A stretch of DNA of 43,690 bases from Robiginitomaculum sp. (GCA_016763315.1 JAESTZ010000015.1:1-43690), one strand, 5' to 3'; numbered from the stretch's first letter, positions 16,413 to 25,176 are shown. Translations and numbers: made by a program. Notes: generated by a model from the sequence alone, not told the origin.

Positions 16413-17687
16413 TTATGATGTGGTATCTCGAAGCCGAGACAAGTGATTTGGCATTAAAACCCACCATTTAGCCGGGTGTTTTTGAATTCCGGCTAACTTT
16501 CCAGCGGCAGCACCAGACCCATAGAAAAGGTCCCCGCGCAACGCCCCTTTAATTGCCCCACCTGAATCTTGAGCGATAAGCAGAAGCTGTACTGGTTGCC
16601 CTTTCCAGTCTTTTTCTGATTCTGGTAAACGAGTTTCAATCCAAACCGGCGTCCCAAAAGGGTGAAAAGCCGGATCTACCGCCAAAGATGCTTTTGCCGT
16701 AAGGGCTACCCCTTGGGTTCCGTTTGGTCCGGTTTTCGGGTTATTTATTGGTTGTTTTTGAAAAAAAACATATCTTGGGTTAACATTCATTAACTCCTGC
16801 GCTGCTGCAACACCCGCCTTATTCATCCAGTTTTCAATCGCAGATTTTGAAGCACGTCCTTTTTCTAATTCCCCGCGAGAAACCAGCTCACGGCCAATAG
16901 AGTGGTATTTTCTTCCATTATGTCCGGAAAAAGCAGCCCGTGCAGTTTCTCCACTTGTATACTTTATTCGTCCAGACCCCTGAATTTGCAAAAAGAAAAC
17001 ATCAATTGGCCTTCCCCAAGCCAAAGCTGGTCTATCAATACTTCTTATTTCTTCACGCTTGAAATACGGCTCTAACATTCCATTTAACACACGCCCGACA
17101 AGTATTTTATCTGGCAAACTAGAATCTAGGCGCCGTAAAGACACCGAAACAAGGTCATCTGGCCTAGGTAAAATCGGTTCCGAAAAAACCTCCGTCTTTA
17201 TAAAGCTTACCTGAAGCTCCGGCTCATAATATGCCGTTAATAACCCGGTGTTTTTCTGAGCTAAAGACAAAGCATAAGGCGTAAACTCGTCTTCAAAAAA
17301 CTTTCGTATTATCTCGATATTTTGCTCTTGGGTTTTTGCTAAAATTTGCTGAGCTTTTGTACAAGGCTCTTCCCAGCCCTCCTTTTCGCGAGACTGTTGA
17401 TATATTTTTTTACATGAGCCAAGAAACGCTTGAAAGGCAGCCCTGGAATCACCGGAAGCCCACCCTGGGAGTTCTACAAACGTCGTTTTTTGACGAAAAA
17501 CCCCATCTTCGTCAGCCGTTAAAGGTTCTGGCGCGGAATCTACAGTTTGCTCTGGAGTCACAGCCTTAGGCTCGAGCACAATCTCTGTTTTAACAATAGT
17601 TTCTTTTTCTGGTGCTGCTATTGTAGTTGCACATGAGGCTAAAACCAAGACGGCCATCAAGATTAAAGCTTTTTTATTAACCCTCAT
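16413..17687 (-). CDS. mltA: Membrane-bound lytic murein transglycosylase A (lipoprotein)
   Basis: MltA cleaves the MurNAc-GlcNAc bond of peptidoglycan with 1,6-anhydro formation. This 424-residue protein has a lipoprotein signal ending in LASC (Cys19). A linker of about 50 residues rich in Glu, Thr and Pro follows, then the MltA domain: LLTAYYEPELQVSF, FFLQIQGSGRIKYTSGE, then the 3D domain VDPAFHPFGTPVWIET and LLIAQDSGGAIKGALRGDLFYGSG with its catalytic aspartates. It overlaps the tim44 gene by four bases at its start and is followed by smr after two bases. The tim44-mltA-smr operon is conserved in alphaproteobacteria. Confidence 0.95.
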   Translation of the reverse strand: MRVNKKALILMAVLVLASCATTIAAPEKETIVKTEIVLEPKAVTPEQTVDSAPEPLTADEDGVFRQKTTFVELPGWASGDSRAAFQAFLGSCKKIYQQSREKEGWEEPCTKAQQILAKTQEQNIEIIRKFFEDEFTPYALSLAQKNTGLLTAYYEPELQVSFIKTEVFSEPILPRPDDLVSVSLRRLDSSLPDKILVGRVLNGMLEPYFKREEIRSIDRPALAWGRPIDVFFLQIQGSGRIKYTSGETARAAFSGHNGRKYHSIGRELVSRGELEKGRASKSAIENWMNKAGVAAAQELMNVNPRYVFFQKQPINNPKTGPNGTQGVALTAKASLAVDPAFHPFGTPVWIETRLPESEKDWKGQPVQLLLIAQDSGGAIKGALRGDLFYGSGAAAGKLAGIQKHPAKWWVLMPNHLSRLRDTTS

Positions 17688-18304
17688 GCGATGGCCGCCA
17701 CAGCAACAAGCCGCCAGTTTGGATCATTGCTGTTCAAGCCACGCGAAAACGTCCACTGCTCTTTAGTTTCAGCTAAGCCTGTGTCTTCTTTTTCCAAAAT
17801 ATCGCCGTCTTTGTTTTTTTCTATTATTGATAGATCTGTATGAAACTCTACAGTAACAAACACCTCGTTTTTATCTATTTCTGCTTCGGTTATTTTGACG
17901 TCATGCACCTTAACAATGTCGGTTTGCATGCTTTTTTCTGATTTTTCCCGTTCACTTATTGCCGCGTCATAACTGTTATAAACCTCATCTTCAAGCAGCG
18001 GCCGCAAAGCATCTCTGTCGCCGGAGGCATAACTACGAACAATTATTTCATATGCAGATCTAGCCCCAGATAAAAATTCCTCTTCATCAAACGATGCGTC
18101 TATCTTTTGTAAGGCTGCCAATCCAGCAAAGCTTGGGCGTGAAACAGGTTCTTTTACAAACCCGACCTCCTCTTGTGGGGCTGGTTTTTGCTTCGGTGGC
18201 AAAGGAGCAGCGCCAACATCTTTTCCCAATACTGCATACAGTCGGGATAAAACAAACAAGGCCACACCGGCAATTACCAATAAAACTAATAAATCCATCA
18301 TCAT
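17684..18304 (-). CDS. Tim44/TimA-family membrane-anchored protein
   Basis: About 206 residues. One N-terminal TM helix (MDLLVLLVIAGVALFVLSRLYAVLG) is followed by a Pro-rich linker and a Tim44-like domain with FLSGARSAYEIIVRSYASGDRDALRPLL, VTVEFHTDL and EQWTFSRGL...DPNWRLVA. Alphaproteobacterial members (TimA) are relatives of the mitochondrial import subunit Tim44 and sit in the inner membrane; their exact role is unsettled. Three consecutive ATG codons (18304, 18301, 18298) preceded by GTG leave the exact start open. It heads the tim44-mltA-smr operon and lies divergent from secB, as is common. Confidence 0.88.
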   Translation of the reverse strand: MMMDLLVLLVIAGVALFVLSRLYAVLGKDVGAAPLPPKQKPAPQEEVGFVKEPVSRPSFAGLAALQKIDASFDEEEFLSGARSAYEIIVRSYASGDRDALRPLLEDEVYNSYDAAISEREKSEKSMQTDIVKVHDVKITEAEIDKNEVFVTVEFHTDLSIIEKNKDGDILEKEDTGLAETKEQWTFSRGLNSNDPNWRLVAVAAIA

Positions 18305-18476
18305 CACACTTTATTTTTTACCAATGCTTTGGTAAATTATAATCAACATTATAGCCTTGATAGCAAGACCATGTAAGCCCGGCTCTTGCCGAAAACACAT
18401 TGCCATGTTACCAGCCGCCAACTTTTTGTCAGGAACATGACTTTTTCACAACGAATCGTCTTTTAAGGAACCTTCA

Positions 18477-18983
18477 ATGTCCGATACTACAACAACCGAC
18501 GTTACACCAAATGAATCTGGTCCCCAGCTTCGAATACTAACCCAGTATGTAAAGGACCTTTCTTTTGAAAACCCACACGCCCCAACCTCTTTACAGGGCG
18601 GAGCGGCTCCAGCAATAGATTTGCAAATTGGTGTCAGCATCGACCCTGTTCAAGACGGTCTTTGGGAGGTTGGCTTACCGATTACTATTACCGCCAAGCG
18701 CGATGACAGCACGCTCTTTCTTGTAGAGCTGCTTTATTGTGGTTTATTTGCGTTAGAAAACATTCCGGCTGAGGGTATGGAGCCCATGTTGCATATTGAA
18801 TGTCCACGGCTACTGTTTCCTTTTGCCAGACAAATCATTGCCAGTTTGACGCAAAACGGAGGATTTCCTGCCCTACCGCTTGACCCTATTGATTTTGCCA
18901 ACATTTACCGAATTCGTTTAGAAAAAGCAACTTCACAACAGGCTGCGGAAAATGGTGCGGTAAAGCCAGAAACTAAAAACTAA
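18477..18983 (+). CDS. secB: Protein-export chaperone SecB
   Basis: The 168-residue tetrameric chaperone that keeps preproteins unfolded and hands them to SecA. Motifs include LRILTQYVKDLSFENPHAP (about residues 18-36), IDLQIGVSI, FLVELLYCGLFAL and the C-terminal half HIECPRLLFPFARQIIASLTQNGGFPALPLDPIDFANIY. AAGGAACC precedes the ATG. It is divergent from tim44 and convergent with dnaQ (20 bp apart). Confidence 0.97.
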   Translation: MSDTTTTDVTPNESGPQLRILTQYVKDLSFENPHAPTSLQGGAAPAIDLQIGVSIDPVQDGLWEVGLPITITAKRDDSTLFLVELLYCGLFALENIPAEGMEPMLHIECPRLLFPFARQIIASLTQNGGFPALPLDPIDFANIYRIRLEKATSQQAAENGAVKPETKN

Positions 18984-19003
18984 ACCTTTTTGTCAAAACA
19001 ACA

Positions 19004-19699
19004 CTAACTTTTCAAAAACTTATGCCAGACAGCATCTTTTCCCAATTCGCCGATAAACCTCTCGTGCGCCGCTTGCACAGGTGTGTCCAGTTTACTTGGT
19101 AATGGTTGCTGTCGTGGTTTTCTTTGTGCCCAGTTGATTTTTTCTGCATCTTTGTCCTGCCCGGCAAAGGACAAATCAAGCACCCCTTCACGCCCACCAT
19201 TTAGCTCAAGGTAAACCTTGGACAAAAGTTGCGCATCAAGCAAAGCCCCGTGAAACTCCCGGCTTTCCAATGATATTTGCATTCGTCGGCACAGGGCATC
19301 TAGAGAGTTTGAGGCACCAGGAAACATGTTTCTTGCTAATACCAATGTATCAAAAAACTGATCTTCTGGCAGGGCTGTTTTTTTTGCTCTTGTTAATTCA
19401 GCGTTTATAAAGCTTCGATCAAAACTGGCATTATGAGCAACCAGCCTGCCGTCACCAACAAAGCTTAAAAAGCCATCCACAACATCTTCGAATTTTGGTT
19501 TGTCGTGATAAAAGGCCGTTTCGTGCCCGGTGATTTTAACAACCTCAGCAGGAATGTCTCTTTGCGGGTTTACATAGCTTTGCCAAGTTTTGCCTGTTGG
19601 TAAATAATTTACCACCTCAACACAACCAATCTCTGTTATTCTGTCTCCGCCTTTAGCGTGAAAGCCTGTGGTTTCTGTGTCAAAAACTATTTCTCGCAT
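19004..19699 (-). CDS. dnaQ: DNA polymerase III epsilon subunit (3'-5' exonuclease)
   Basis: A 231-residue DEDDh exonuclease, the proofreading subunit of the replicase. ExoI is FDTETTGF (residues 6-13, Asp and Glu ligands), ExoII is LVAHNASFDRSFI, and ExoIII is HGALLDAQLLSKVY with the active His and Asp. The C-terminal tail, which binds the alpha subunit, is basic (QRKPRQQPLPSKLD). It is the last gene of the ppsR-maf-aroE-coaE group, 28 bp after coaE; this order next to the origin is conserved in alphaproteobacteria. Confidence 0.96.
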   Translation of the reverse strand: MREIVFDTETTGFHAKGGDRITEIGCVEVVNYLPTGKTWQSYVNPQRDIPAEVVKITGHETAFYHDKPKFEDVVDGFLSFVGDGRLVAHNASFDRSFINAELTRAKKTALPEDQFFDTLVLARNMFPGASNSLDALCRRMQISLESREFHGALLDAQLLSKVYLELNGGREGVLDLSFAGQDKDAEKINWAQRKPRQQPLPSKLDTPVQAAHERFIGELGKDAVWHKFLKS

Positions 19700-19727
19700 T
19701 TTTCCCTGATTTCAATTTATGTTTTAA

Positions 19728-20327
19728 TTAATTAGCTGTTGTTTTTCCAATATGCCGCAAAATGGCTTTAACTTGCAGCCGAGAGTCTGTAAAATCATTA
19801 TCTGTAGTAATAATATAATCTGCTTGTTGCCTTTTCATGCTATCTGGCATTTGACGTTGTAAAATTTGCTCCAGCCGCTCTTCGCTCATTCCCGCTCTTG
19901 CCAGAACCCGTTGCCGCTGTTTCTCTAGCGAAGCTGTTACCACAATAACTATATCCATGTCTTTTTTTCCACCCTTTTCCAATAAGAGCGGGATATCAAA
20001 TAATATTATCGGCTGATTGTTTTTTTGTTGATCTGTTATCCACCTTTTTCTTTCTTTTGCTACTTCCGGATGAATTATTTTCTCTAACTGCTCATAATCA
20101 GCGGGGTTCTTTGCCAAATGCTTGGCTAACACGGCTCGGTCAACCTTGTTGTTTATTATAGTATCCGGAAACACTCTTGCTATTTGTTGGGTAGCTTTTC
20201 CTTCCATTGAGTATAGCTGATGAACAACAGCGTCAGCATCAAACACCGGAATACCGGCATCAGCAAACATTTTAGCTGTTGTGGTTTTTCCCATTCCTAT
20301 TGATCCTGTAAGGCCTATTTTTATCAT
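19728..20327 (-). CDS. coaE: Dephospho-CoA kinase
   Basis: The last enzyme of coenzyme A synthesis, which phosphorylates the 3'-OH of dephospho-CoA. The P-loop is GLTGSIGMGKTT (residues 5-16). It is followed by FDADAVVHQLY, the acceptor-site segment IHPEVAKERKRW, and the lid region RQRVLARAGMSEERLEQILQRQMPDSMKRQQADY. Length (199 residues) is normal. It overlaps aroE by four bases. Confidence 0.96.
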   Translation of the reverse strand: MIKIGLTGSIGMGKTTTAKMFADAGIPVFDADAVVHQLYSMEGKATQQIARVFPDTIINNKVDRAVLAKHLAKNPADYEQLEKIIHPEVAKERKRWITDQQKNNQPIILFDIPLLLEKGGKKDMDIVIVVTASLEKQRQRVLARAGMSEERLEQILQRQMPDSMKRQQADYIITTDNDFTDSRLQVKAILRHIGKTTAN

Positions 20328-21196
20328 TCGCTACCATCATTTTCTTTAATTAGGTAGGATTCCAACTTGTTTCTTACAAAAGTATCTTTTGGTGGCTCTA
20401 TGCCAAAAAACACTTTAAAACAAGGCCTTGCCTGAGAAATCAACATCTCTAAACCGTCTATTACCTTTAAGTTTTTACTACTCGCCTGCAAAATAAACGG
20501 CGTCAGCAACGGCTTATACACCAGATCATAAACCAAGGCTTCTTTTTGGCAAAAGTCTAGATTAACATCCAGAGATTCAACTCCGGTCATACCGGCACTA
20601 CTTGCATTCACTACCAGGTCTACCGTCCCTTTGGGTTTATTTCGGTTTTTCCAATCTAGCGTTTGAAGGTTTGTTATACCTGTTTTTTGATCAAGACTTT
20701 CTACTAGTTTTTCTGCCCGTTCATTTGATCTGTTACACAATGTTATTTGTTGAACGTCTGCGTTTTGTAGCGCGATTAAAACGGCTCTGGCCACGCCTCC
20801 TGCCCCAAAAACCAATACCGATGCTTGTTTTAATTGCTGACCGGATCGCCGCTTTAATAATGGAGTTATAAATCCTGCTATATCAGTGTTGTCGGCAATT
20901 ATTTTATTGTTCTTTTTATATAATAAATTCGCCGAGCCGGTTTTTTCTGCCCTTGTTGTTACCTCATCAGCTATCTGCAACGCAGCCCTTTTATGCGGTA
21001 AGGTTATGTTAGCTCCAACAAACCCATCATCTTGAAATAATGCTTTTAGCTTTTTTGATAAGTCCTTATAGGCAATGTTCTTTTTTTCATAACGGCCGTT
21101 TATTTTTGTCTGCTTTAACCATGTTTGATGTAGTAGTGGCGATAAACTGTGTGCTATTGGGTCTCCAATAACCAAAGCTCTTGGAATTGTTCTCAT
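20324..21196 (-). CDS. aroE: Shikimate dehydrogenase
   Basis: AroE reduces 3-dehydroshikimate with NADPH. The substrate-binding motif is GDPIAHSLSPLLH (residues 11-23), the catalytic lysine lies in NITLPHKRAAL, and NTDIAGF follows. The nucleotide-binding glycine motif is GAGGVARAV. The NADP-phosphate motif appears as CNRSNERA and the C-terminal QARPCFKVFFG is typical. Many AT-rich codons occur here, in keeping with the approach to the origin. It overlaps maf and coaE by four bases each. Confidence 0.95.
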   Translation of the reverse strand: MRTIPRALVIGDPIAHSLSPLLHQTWLKQTKINGRYEKKNIAYKDLSKKLKALFQDDGFVGANITLPHKRAALQIADEVTTRAEKTGSANLLYKKNNKIIADNTDIAGFITPLLKRRSGQQLKQASVLVFGAGGVARAVLIALQNADVQQITLCNRSNERAEKLVESLDQKTGITNLQTLDWKNRNKPKGTVDLVVNASSAGMTGVESLDVNLDFCQKEALVYDLVYKPLLTPFILQASSKNLKVIDGLEMLISQARPCFKVFFGIEPPKDTFVRNKLESYLIKENDGSE

Positions 21197-21792
21197 TTAA
21201 TCAACACACCAAGTTTTTGTAATGCCGTTAATAATGGCAAAAGAGATAAACCAAGCATTGCTGTATAATCACCATCTATTTCCTTAAACAAACAGATTGT
21301 TTCTGCTTCTAACTCATAACAACCAACACTTTTCAAAAGCCGCTCACCGCTTATTCGCATTACTTTATCTAATAGCTGTGGGCTAAACTCATTCATGACC
21401 AGCCTGGATTTCTGCTTATTATTCCAAAGAATTTTTCCATTTCTAGCCAAAACACAAGCACCAACTAAAAAGTGTTCCCGTCCACGTAAACTCCAAAGCC
21501 TGTCTCTTGCTTCTTGCATATTTCTTACTTTATCCAGCGACTTCCCATCTATTTCTAATATCTGGTCGGCGCCAATTACCAGACTGTTGTTTTTTGTAGA
21601 TACAGATAATGCTTTTTCTGACGCGAGCAACATTGCTAGATCAATTGGACTTAAGTTTTGGTTTTTTTGTTTTATTTTTTCTTCATCAACGCTTGACGGA
21701 AGAATAGAAAACTCTAGCCCTGCCGACAACAGAATTTTTTTTCTAATCTGGCTAGCTGAGGCTAGTATTAAAAGATCTTTCTGTATGCTCAT
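21193..21792 (-). CDS. maf: Maf-family nucleotide pyrophosphatase
   Basis: Maf proteins hydrolyse non-canonical or modified nucleoside triphosphates and are linked to septum control. The N-terminal LASASQIRKKILLSAGLEF corresponds to the usual S-A-S-P-R-R signature, with PR changed to QI, so one arginine is kept. VDEEKI, VIGADQILEIDG, ARDRLWSLRGREH and the end EIDGDYTAMLGLSLLPLLTAL support the assignment. It is in the middle of the four-base-overlap operon starting at ppsR. Confidence 0.92.
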   Translation of the reverse strand: MSIQKDLLILASASQIRKKILLSAGLEFSILPSSVDEEKIKQKNQNLSPIDLAMLLASEKALSVSTKNNSLVIGADQILEIDGKSLDKVRNMQEARDRLWSLRGREHFLVGACVLARNGKILWNNKQKSRLVMNEFSPQLLDKVMRISGERLLKSVGCYELEAETICLFKEIDGDYTAMLGLSLLPLLTALQKLGVLIK

Positions 21793-22625
21793 TCCAAAGC
21801 TTCTTTTTCTTGTATCAAAGATAAAATTTTAGCAGATGTTTCTTCTATAGATCGCCTTGTTACATCAATAACCGGCCATTTATGACGAGCAAATAATCTC
21901 TTTGCACTTACCACCTCGTTTCGCACTTCATTTTCGTCCACATAAGCTGTTGAGCGGTGTTCATTCAGTGATAACAAACGATTTCTTCTAATTTGAACCA
22001 GACGCTTAGGGCTCACTGTAAGGCCTATAATTATTGGACCAGTTAGCGTTTCCAGCTCTTTTGGTAAATCAACACCTGGCACTACCGGTATGTTTGCAGC
22101 TTTTACCCCCCTGTTCGCCAAATAAACACATGTTGGTGTTTTTGATGTTCTACTAACCCCGACAATTATTACTTCTGCGTTTTTTAATCTCGTTCCAATT
22201 TGCCCGTCATCATGCATGGTTGCAAAATTCAAAGCATCAATTCGCCGATAATAGTTTTCATTTCTAATATGTTGTGCTCCAGTTTCATGAATTATTGGAG
22301 CCCCTAAATACTGACTCATCGTTTTTAACAGAGGGTCTAATACATCCAAGCAAGGAGTTCCATTTATCGAACACCAGTTTAACAGATTCAACCGTAGTGT
22401 TTCGCTAACCATCGTAAACATTACCAAACCCGGCGCTTGTTCTATAGAGTTCATTACCTGTTCCAACTGCCTGTCAGAACGAATTAAGGCGTGCATATGA
22501 TCTATAGGGATTAACTCTGGAAACTGAGCGCATGTTGCTTTCATAACTCCGGCCAAAGTTTCTCCCGTTGAATCTGAAACCAAGTGCACATGCAGATATA
22601 ATCCGGGTTTTTCGGTAGTGCTCAC
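21789..22625 (-). CDS. ppsR: Pyruvate,phosphate dikinase/PEP synthase regulatory protein (PPSR, DUF299)
   Basis: A bifunctional ADP-dependent kinase and Pi-dependent phosphorylase of the DUF299 family, which controls PPDK or PEP synthase. Motifs are HLVSDSTGETL (about residues 14-24), the P-loop-like VGVSRTSKTPTCVYLANRG, IPVVPGVDLP and the end VIDVTRRSIEETSAKIL. The start is GTG 22625 with AGGG nine bases upstream. In Caulobacter and Rickettsia this gene (RP001-type) lies immediately beside the replication origin, with maf, aroE, coaE and dnaQ behind it. A perfect CtrA-type site is 23-37 bp upstream. Confidence 0.95.
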   Translation of the reverse strand: MSTTEKPGLYLHVHLVSDSTGETLAGVMKATCAQFPELIPIDHMHALIRSDRQLEQVMNSIEQAPGLVMFTMVSETLRLNLLNWCSINGTPCLDVLDPLLKTMSQYLGAPIIHETGAQHIRNENYYRRIDALNFATMHDDGQIGTRLKNAEVIIVGVSRTSKTPTCVYLANRGVKAANIPVVPGVDLPKELETLTGPIIIGLTVSPKRLVQIRRNRLLSLNEHRSTAYVDENEVRNEVVSAKRLFARHKWPVIDVTRRSIEETSAKILSLIQEKEALE

Positions 22626-22647
22626 GGTATAACCCTGTTCATAATTG

Positions 22648-22662
22648 TTAATAAAGTATTAA
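22648..22662. promoter_or_regulatory. CtrA-type binding site (TTAA-N7-TTAA)
   Basis: An exact TTAA-TAAAGTA-TTAA match to the full CtrA consensus, 23 bases from the ppsR start codon and inside the candidate origin. In Caulobacter CtrA binds the origin and blocks initiation. The region is so AT-rich that one chance match is not improbable. Confidence 0.45.
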
Positions 22663-22895
22663 TATAAACGTATTATTTTAATGCATATTCCTAAAAGTTT
22701 TAGTTAACTACGATCTTTGTATTATTATCCTGAAGTTACCAACAAGCAAATTTATACATTTTTCACATTTTTTTTTCACCAAACAATAAAAATACTGTTT
22801 ATTAAAATTTACGTTTGTAAGCTTTTGAACTATCGGCTTTTTTTTAGTTTTGCCTTTCTACTTTTTTAGTTTACTGTTGAATATCTGTTATTAAC

Positions 22896-22904
22896 TTTGG
22901 ATAA
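22896..22904 (-). promoter_or_regulatory. DnaA-box-like 9-mer
   Basis: On the minus strand this reads TTATCCAAA, one mismatch from TTATCCACA. It faces the box at 22910-22918 with five bases between them. Confidence 0.5.
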
Positions 22905-22909
22905 CTTTT

Positions 22910-22918
22910 TTATCAACA
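22910..22918 (+). promoter_or_regulatory. DnaA-box-like 9-mer
   Basis: TTATCAACA, one mismatch from TTATCCACA and a form used in several bacterial origins. Paired with the opposite box at 22896-22904. Confidence 0.5.
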
Positions 22919-23035
22919 AATCTAACAGGCTAAAAAGAACTAAAATTATTTATTTAAAAGTTTTATTAAGTAAAAATAATCTTTGGTTTTTAAAAACTTC
23001 ATACTATTTAAAAAACATCTAATTGTTAAATGGGC

Positions 23036-23064
23036 TTGACGAAAAAATAGCATTATTGTTTAAC
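23036..23064 (+). promoter_or_regulatory. Possible rho promoter
   Basis: TTGACG (23036-23041) and TTTAAC (23059-23064) are separated by 17 bp, about 130 bp before the rho start codon. The -35 is good and the -10 is poor, so this is tentative. Confidence 0.3.
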
Positions 23065-23134
23065 ATAAATTCCTTTCTTGTTTGATCAGGTTTATTTCTT
23101 GGTCTTAATTTAAAAATCATTTTTATTTTCATGA

Positions 23135-23157
23135 TACAGGAATATTTAATTCCTGTA
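23135..23157 (+). promoter_or_regulatory. Hairpin in the rho leader
   Basis: A perfect 9-bp-arm inverted repeat (TACAGGAAT / ATTCCTGTA) with a five-base loop ATTTA ends 37 bp before the rho ATG. It could be an operator or an RNA hairpin in the leader; rho is autoregulated in other bacteria. There is no T run behind it, so it is not a simple terminator. Confidence 0.45.
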
Positions 23158-23194
23158 ATTGTCATGTTTATATTTAATTACATTAGAGAAATTT

Positions 23195-24541
23195 ATGTCT
23201 GATAATATTATCGCTGATAACGTCGATGAAAACAACATTTCTGAAGCCGTAGTGAAATCTACGCTGCCATTTGGTTTGACTAAAATGACAATGGCTGAGT
23301 TAAAAGAAAAGTCGCCAAAAGCTCTTTTAGAATTTGCAGAAAAATTAGAAATTGAAAATGCGTCAACAATGCGCAAACAAGATATGATGTTTGCTATTCT
23401 AAAAGATTTGGCTGAACGTGAGGTCGAAGTATTTGGCCAGGGAACTTTGGAAGTTATGCAAGACGGGTTTGGGTTTTTACGCTCACCTGAAGCTAATTAC
23501 CTTGCTGGTCCTGACGATATATATGTAAGTCCGGCTCAAATTAAAAAAATGGCTTTGCGCACAGGAGATACCGTTGAAGGTGAAATTCGTTCGCCAAGGT
23601 CAGGTGAAAGATATTTTGCTTTAATGAAGGTGACTTTGATTAATTTTGAAGATCCTGAAAAAACACGTCACAAAGTTCATTTTGATAATTTAACTCCTTT
23701 ATATCCTGAAGAACGGATGTATATGGAAACAAAAGATCCAACGAAAAAAGACAGATCTGGACGGGTTATTGATATTGTCTCTCCATTGGGGAAGGGACAA
23801 AGAGCCTTAATTGTTGCACCTCCTAGAACTGGTAAAACTGTTTTGTTACAAAATATCGCTATTGCGATAGCTGAAAACCATCCTGAATGTTTTTTGATAG
23901 TATTGCTTATCGACGAGCGTCCGGAAGAAGTAACAGATATGCAAAGGACAGTAAAAGGCGAGGTCATAGCATCAACTTTTGATGAACCTCCAACCAGACA
24001 TGTACAAATTGCCGAAATGGTAATTGAAAAGGCTAAACGACTTGTTGAACATGGTCGTGATGTGGTGATTTTACTAGATAGTATCACTAGGCTTGGTCGA
24101 GCGTATAACACAGTTGTACCATCGTCTGGAAAGGTCTTAACCGGCGGTGTTGATGCAAACGCCTTACAGAGACCCAAGCGGTTTTTTGGAGCGGCTAGAA
24201 ATATTGAACACGGTGGATCCCTAACTATTATTTCAACAGCTTTGATTGAAACAGGGTCAAGAATGGATGAAGTGATTTTTGAAGAATTTAAAGGTACGGG
24301 TAATTCTGAAATTGTTCTTGATCGGAAGGTTTCTGATAAACGGGTGTTCCCGGCTATTGATGTTACAAAATCAGGAACCAGAAAAGAAGAGCTTATTGTA
24401 CCGGCTGATCAATTAGCAAAAACATTTGTTTTGCGTAGAATTATCAACCCAATGGGAACTATTGATGCCATTGAGTTTTTATTAGAAAAATTGCGGCAAA
24501 CAAAAAATAACGATGAGTTTTTTGATAGTATGAACACTTGA
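23195..24541 (+). CDS. rho: Transcription termination factor Rho
   Basis: A 448-residue hexameric RNA helicase that ends transcription. The N-terminal domain has [21 protein letters not shown]. The RNA-binding OB fold has [23 protein letters not shown]. Walker A is APPRTGKT ([14 protein letters not shown]), and the catalytic region has [18 protein letters not shown] and [13 protein letters not shown], with [26 protein letters not shown] after it. The ATG at 23195 follows AGAGAA; an upstream TTG at 23159 would add residues not seen in Rho proteins. It is the first gene right of the candidate origin, where hemE/hemJ often intervene. Confidence 0.97.
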   Translation: MSDNIIADNVDENNISEAVVKSTLPFGLTKMTMAELKEKSPKALLEFAEKLEIENASTMRKQDMMFAILKDLAEREVEVFGQGTLEVMQDGFGFLRSPEANYLAGPDDIYVSPAQIKKMALRTGDTVEGEIRSPRSGERYFALMKVTLINFEDPEKTRHKVHFDNLTPLYPEERMYMETKDPTKKDRSGRVIDIVSPLGKGQRALIVAPPRTGKTVLLQNIAIAIAENHPECFLIVLLIDERPEEVTDMQRTVKGEVIASTFDEPPTRHVQIAEMVIEKAKRLVEHGRDVVILLDSITRLGRAYNTVVPSSGKVLTGGVDANALQRPKRFFGAARNIEHGGSLTIISTALIETGSRMDEVIFEEFKGTGNSEIVLDRKVSDKRVFPAIDVTKSGTRKEELIVPADQLAKTFVLRRIINPMGTIDAIEFLLEKLRQTKNNDEFFDSMNT

Positions 24542-24558
24542 TAGAAAGATAATATATA

Positions 24559-25176
24559 ATGAGCATGACACTTTATCACAGCCAACACACTCGTTCTATT
24601 AGAGTTTTATGGTTATTAGAAGAAATGCAGTTACCATATAATTTGGAAACGCTTTCTTTGGAACTAGGTAACACCGGTGGTAAAAAATACGCTAAAATAA
24701 ACCCTTTGCAAAAAGTTCCGGCACTAGAAATAGACGGGAAACTATTATTAGAGAGCACTGCAATTCTTGCATATCTAACAAGTGTTATGAGCGGAGGTGA
24801 CTTTGCTCTTGATGCAAACGATCCAAACTATGGTTTGTACTTACAGTGGCTGCATGGGGGTGAATCAGCATTTGGTATGTATTTATCTTTGTATTTTGGG
24901 CACTCTGTTTTGTTGCCGGAAAACCAGCGCAGCAAACTTATGGCTGACTGGTCTCTTTTAAATTTGAAAAACAATTTTGATCAACTCGGCTCTGATCTTG
25001 GCAGTAATGAATTTATAACAGGGGAGAAATTTACAACCGCCGATATTTCTGTCGGTTATATTGCTTATGGAATGAGCCTTCTTGGCAAACTAGATGAAAT
25101 TGCTCCGCAAAATGTCATAAATTGGTGGCAGCGACTTGCAGAACGGCCAGCACTGAAGAAAGCGTTAAGCTTTTAA
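24559..25176 (+). CDS. Glutathione S-transferase family protein
   Basis: A 205-residue two-domain GST. The N-terminal thioredoxin-like domain has LYHSQHTRSIRVLWLLEEM and the cis-proline/GSH segment KVPALEIDGKLLLESTAILAYL. The C-terminal helical domain has GEKFTTADISVGYI, with the conserved Asp of the N-capping box. The substrate is unknown. It lies 17 bp after rho. Its stop codon overlaps the convergent gene by four bases. Confidence 0.9.
   Translation: MSMTLYHSQHTRSIRVLWLLEEMQLPYNLETLSLELGNTGGKKYAKINPLQKVPALEIDGKLLLESTAILAYLTSVMSGGDFALDANDPNYGLYLQWLHGGESAFGMYLSLYFGHSVLLPENQRSKLMADWSLLNLKNNFDQLGSDLGSNEFITGEKFTTADISVGYIAYGMSLLGKLDEIAPQNVINWWQRLAERPALKKALSF

Larger units (their letters stand above)
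22626..23194. other. oriC: Candidate chromosomal replication origin (oriC)
   Basis: This 569 bp gap between divergent ppsR and rho has no credible gene and is extremely AT-rich; one hand-counted 60-base line (22921-22980) has 9 G/C. It holds two opposed DnaA-box-like 9-mers with one mismatch each (22896-22904, 22910-22918), a weaker one (22725-22733), and a perfect TTAA-N7-TTAA site (22648-22662). The context is the conserved alphaproteobacterial origin cluster, genes on both sides point away, and parS sites and parAB are within 9 kb. The upstream gene hemE, usual at this position, is missing. Confidence 0.65.
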
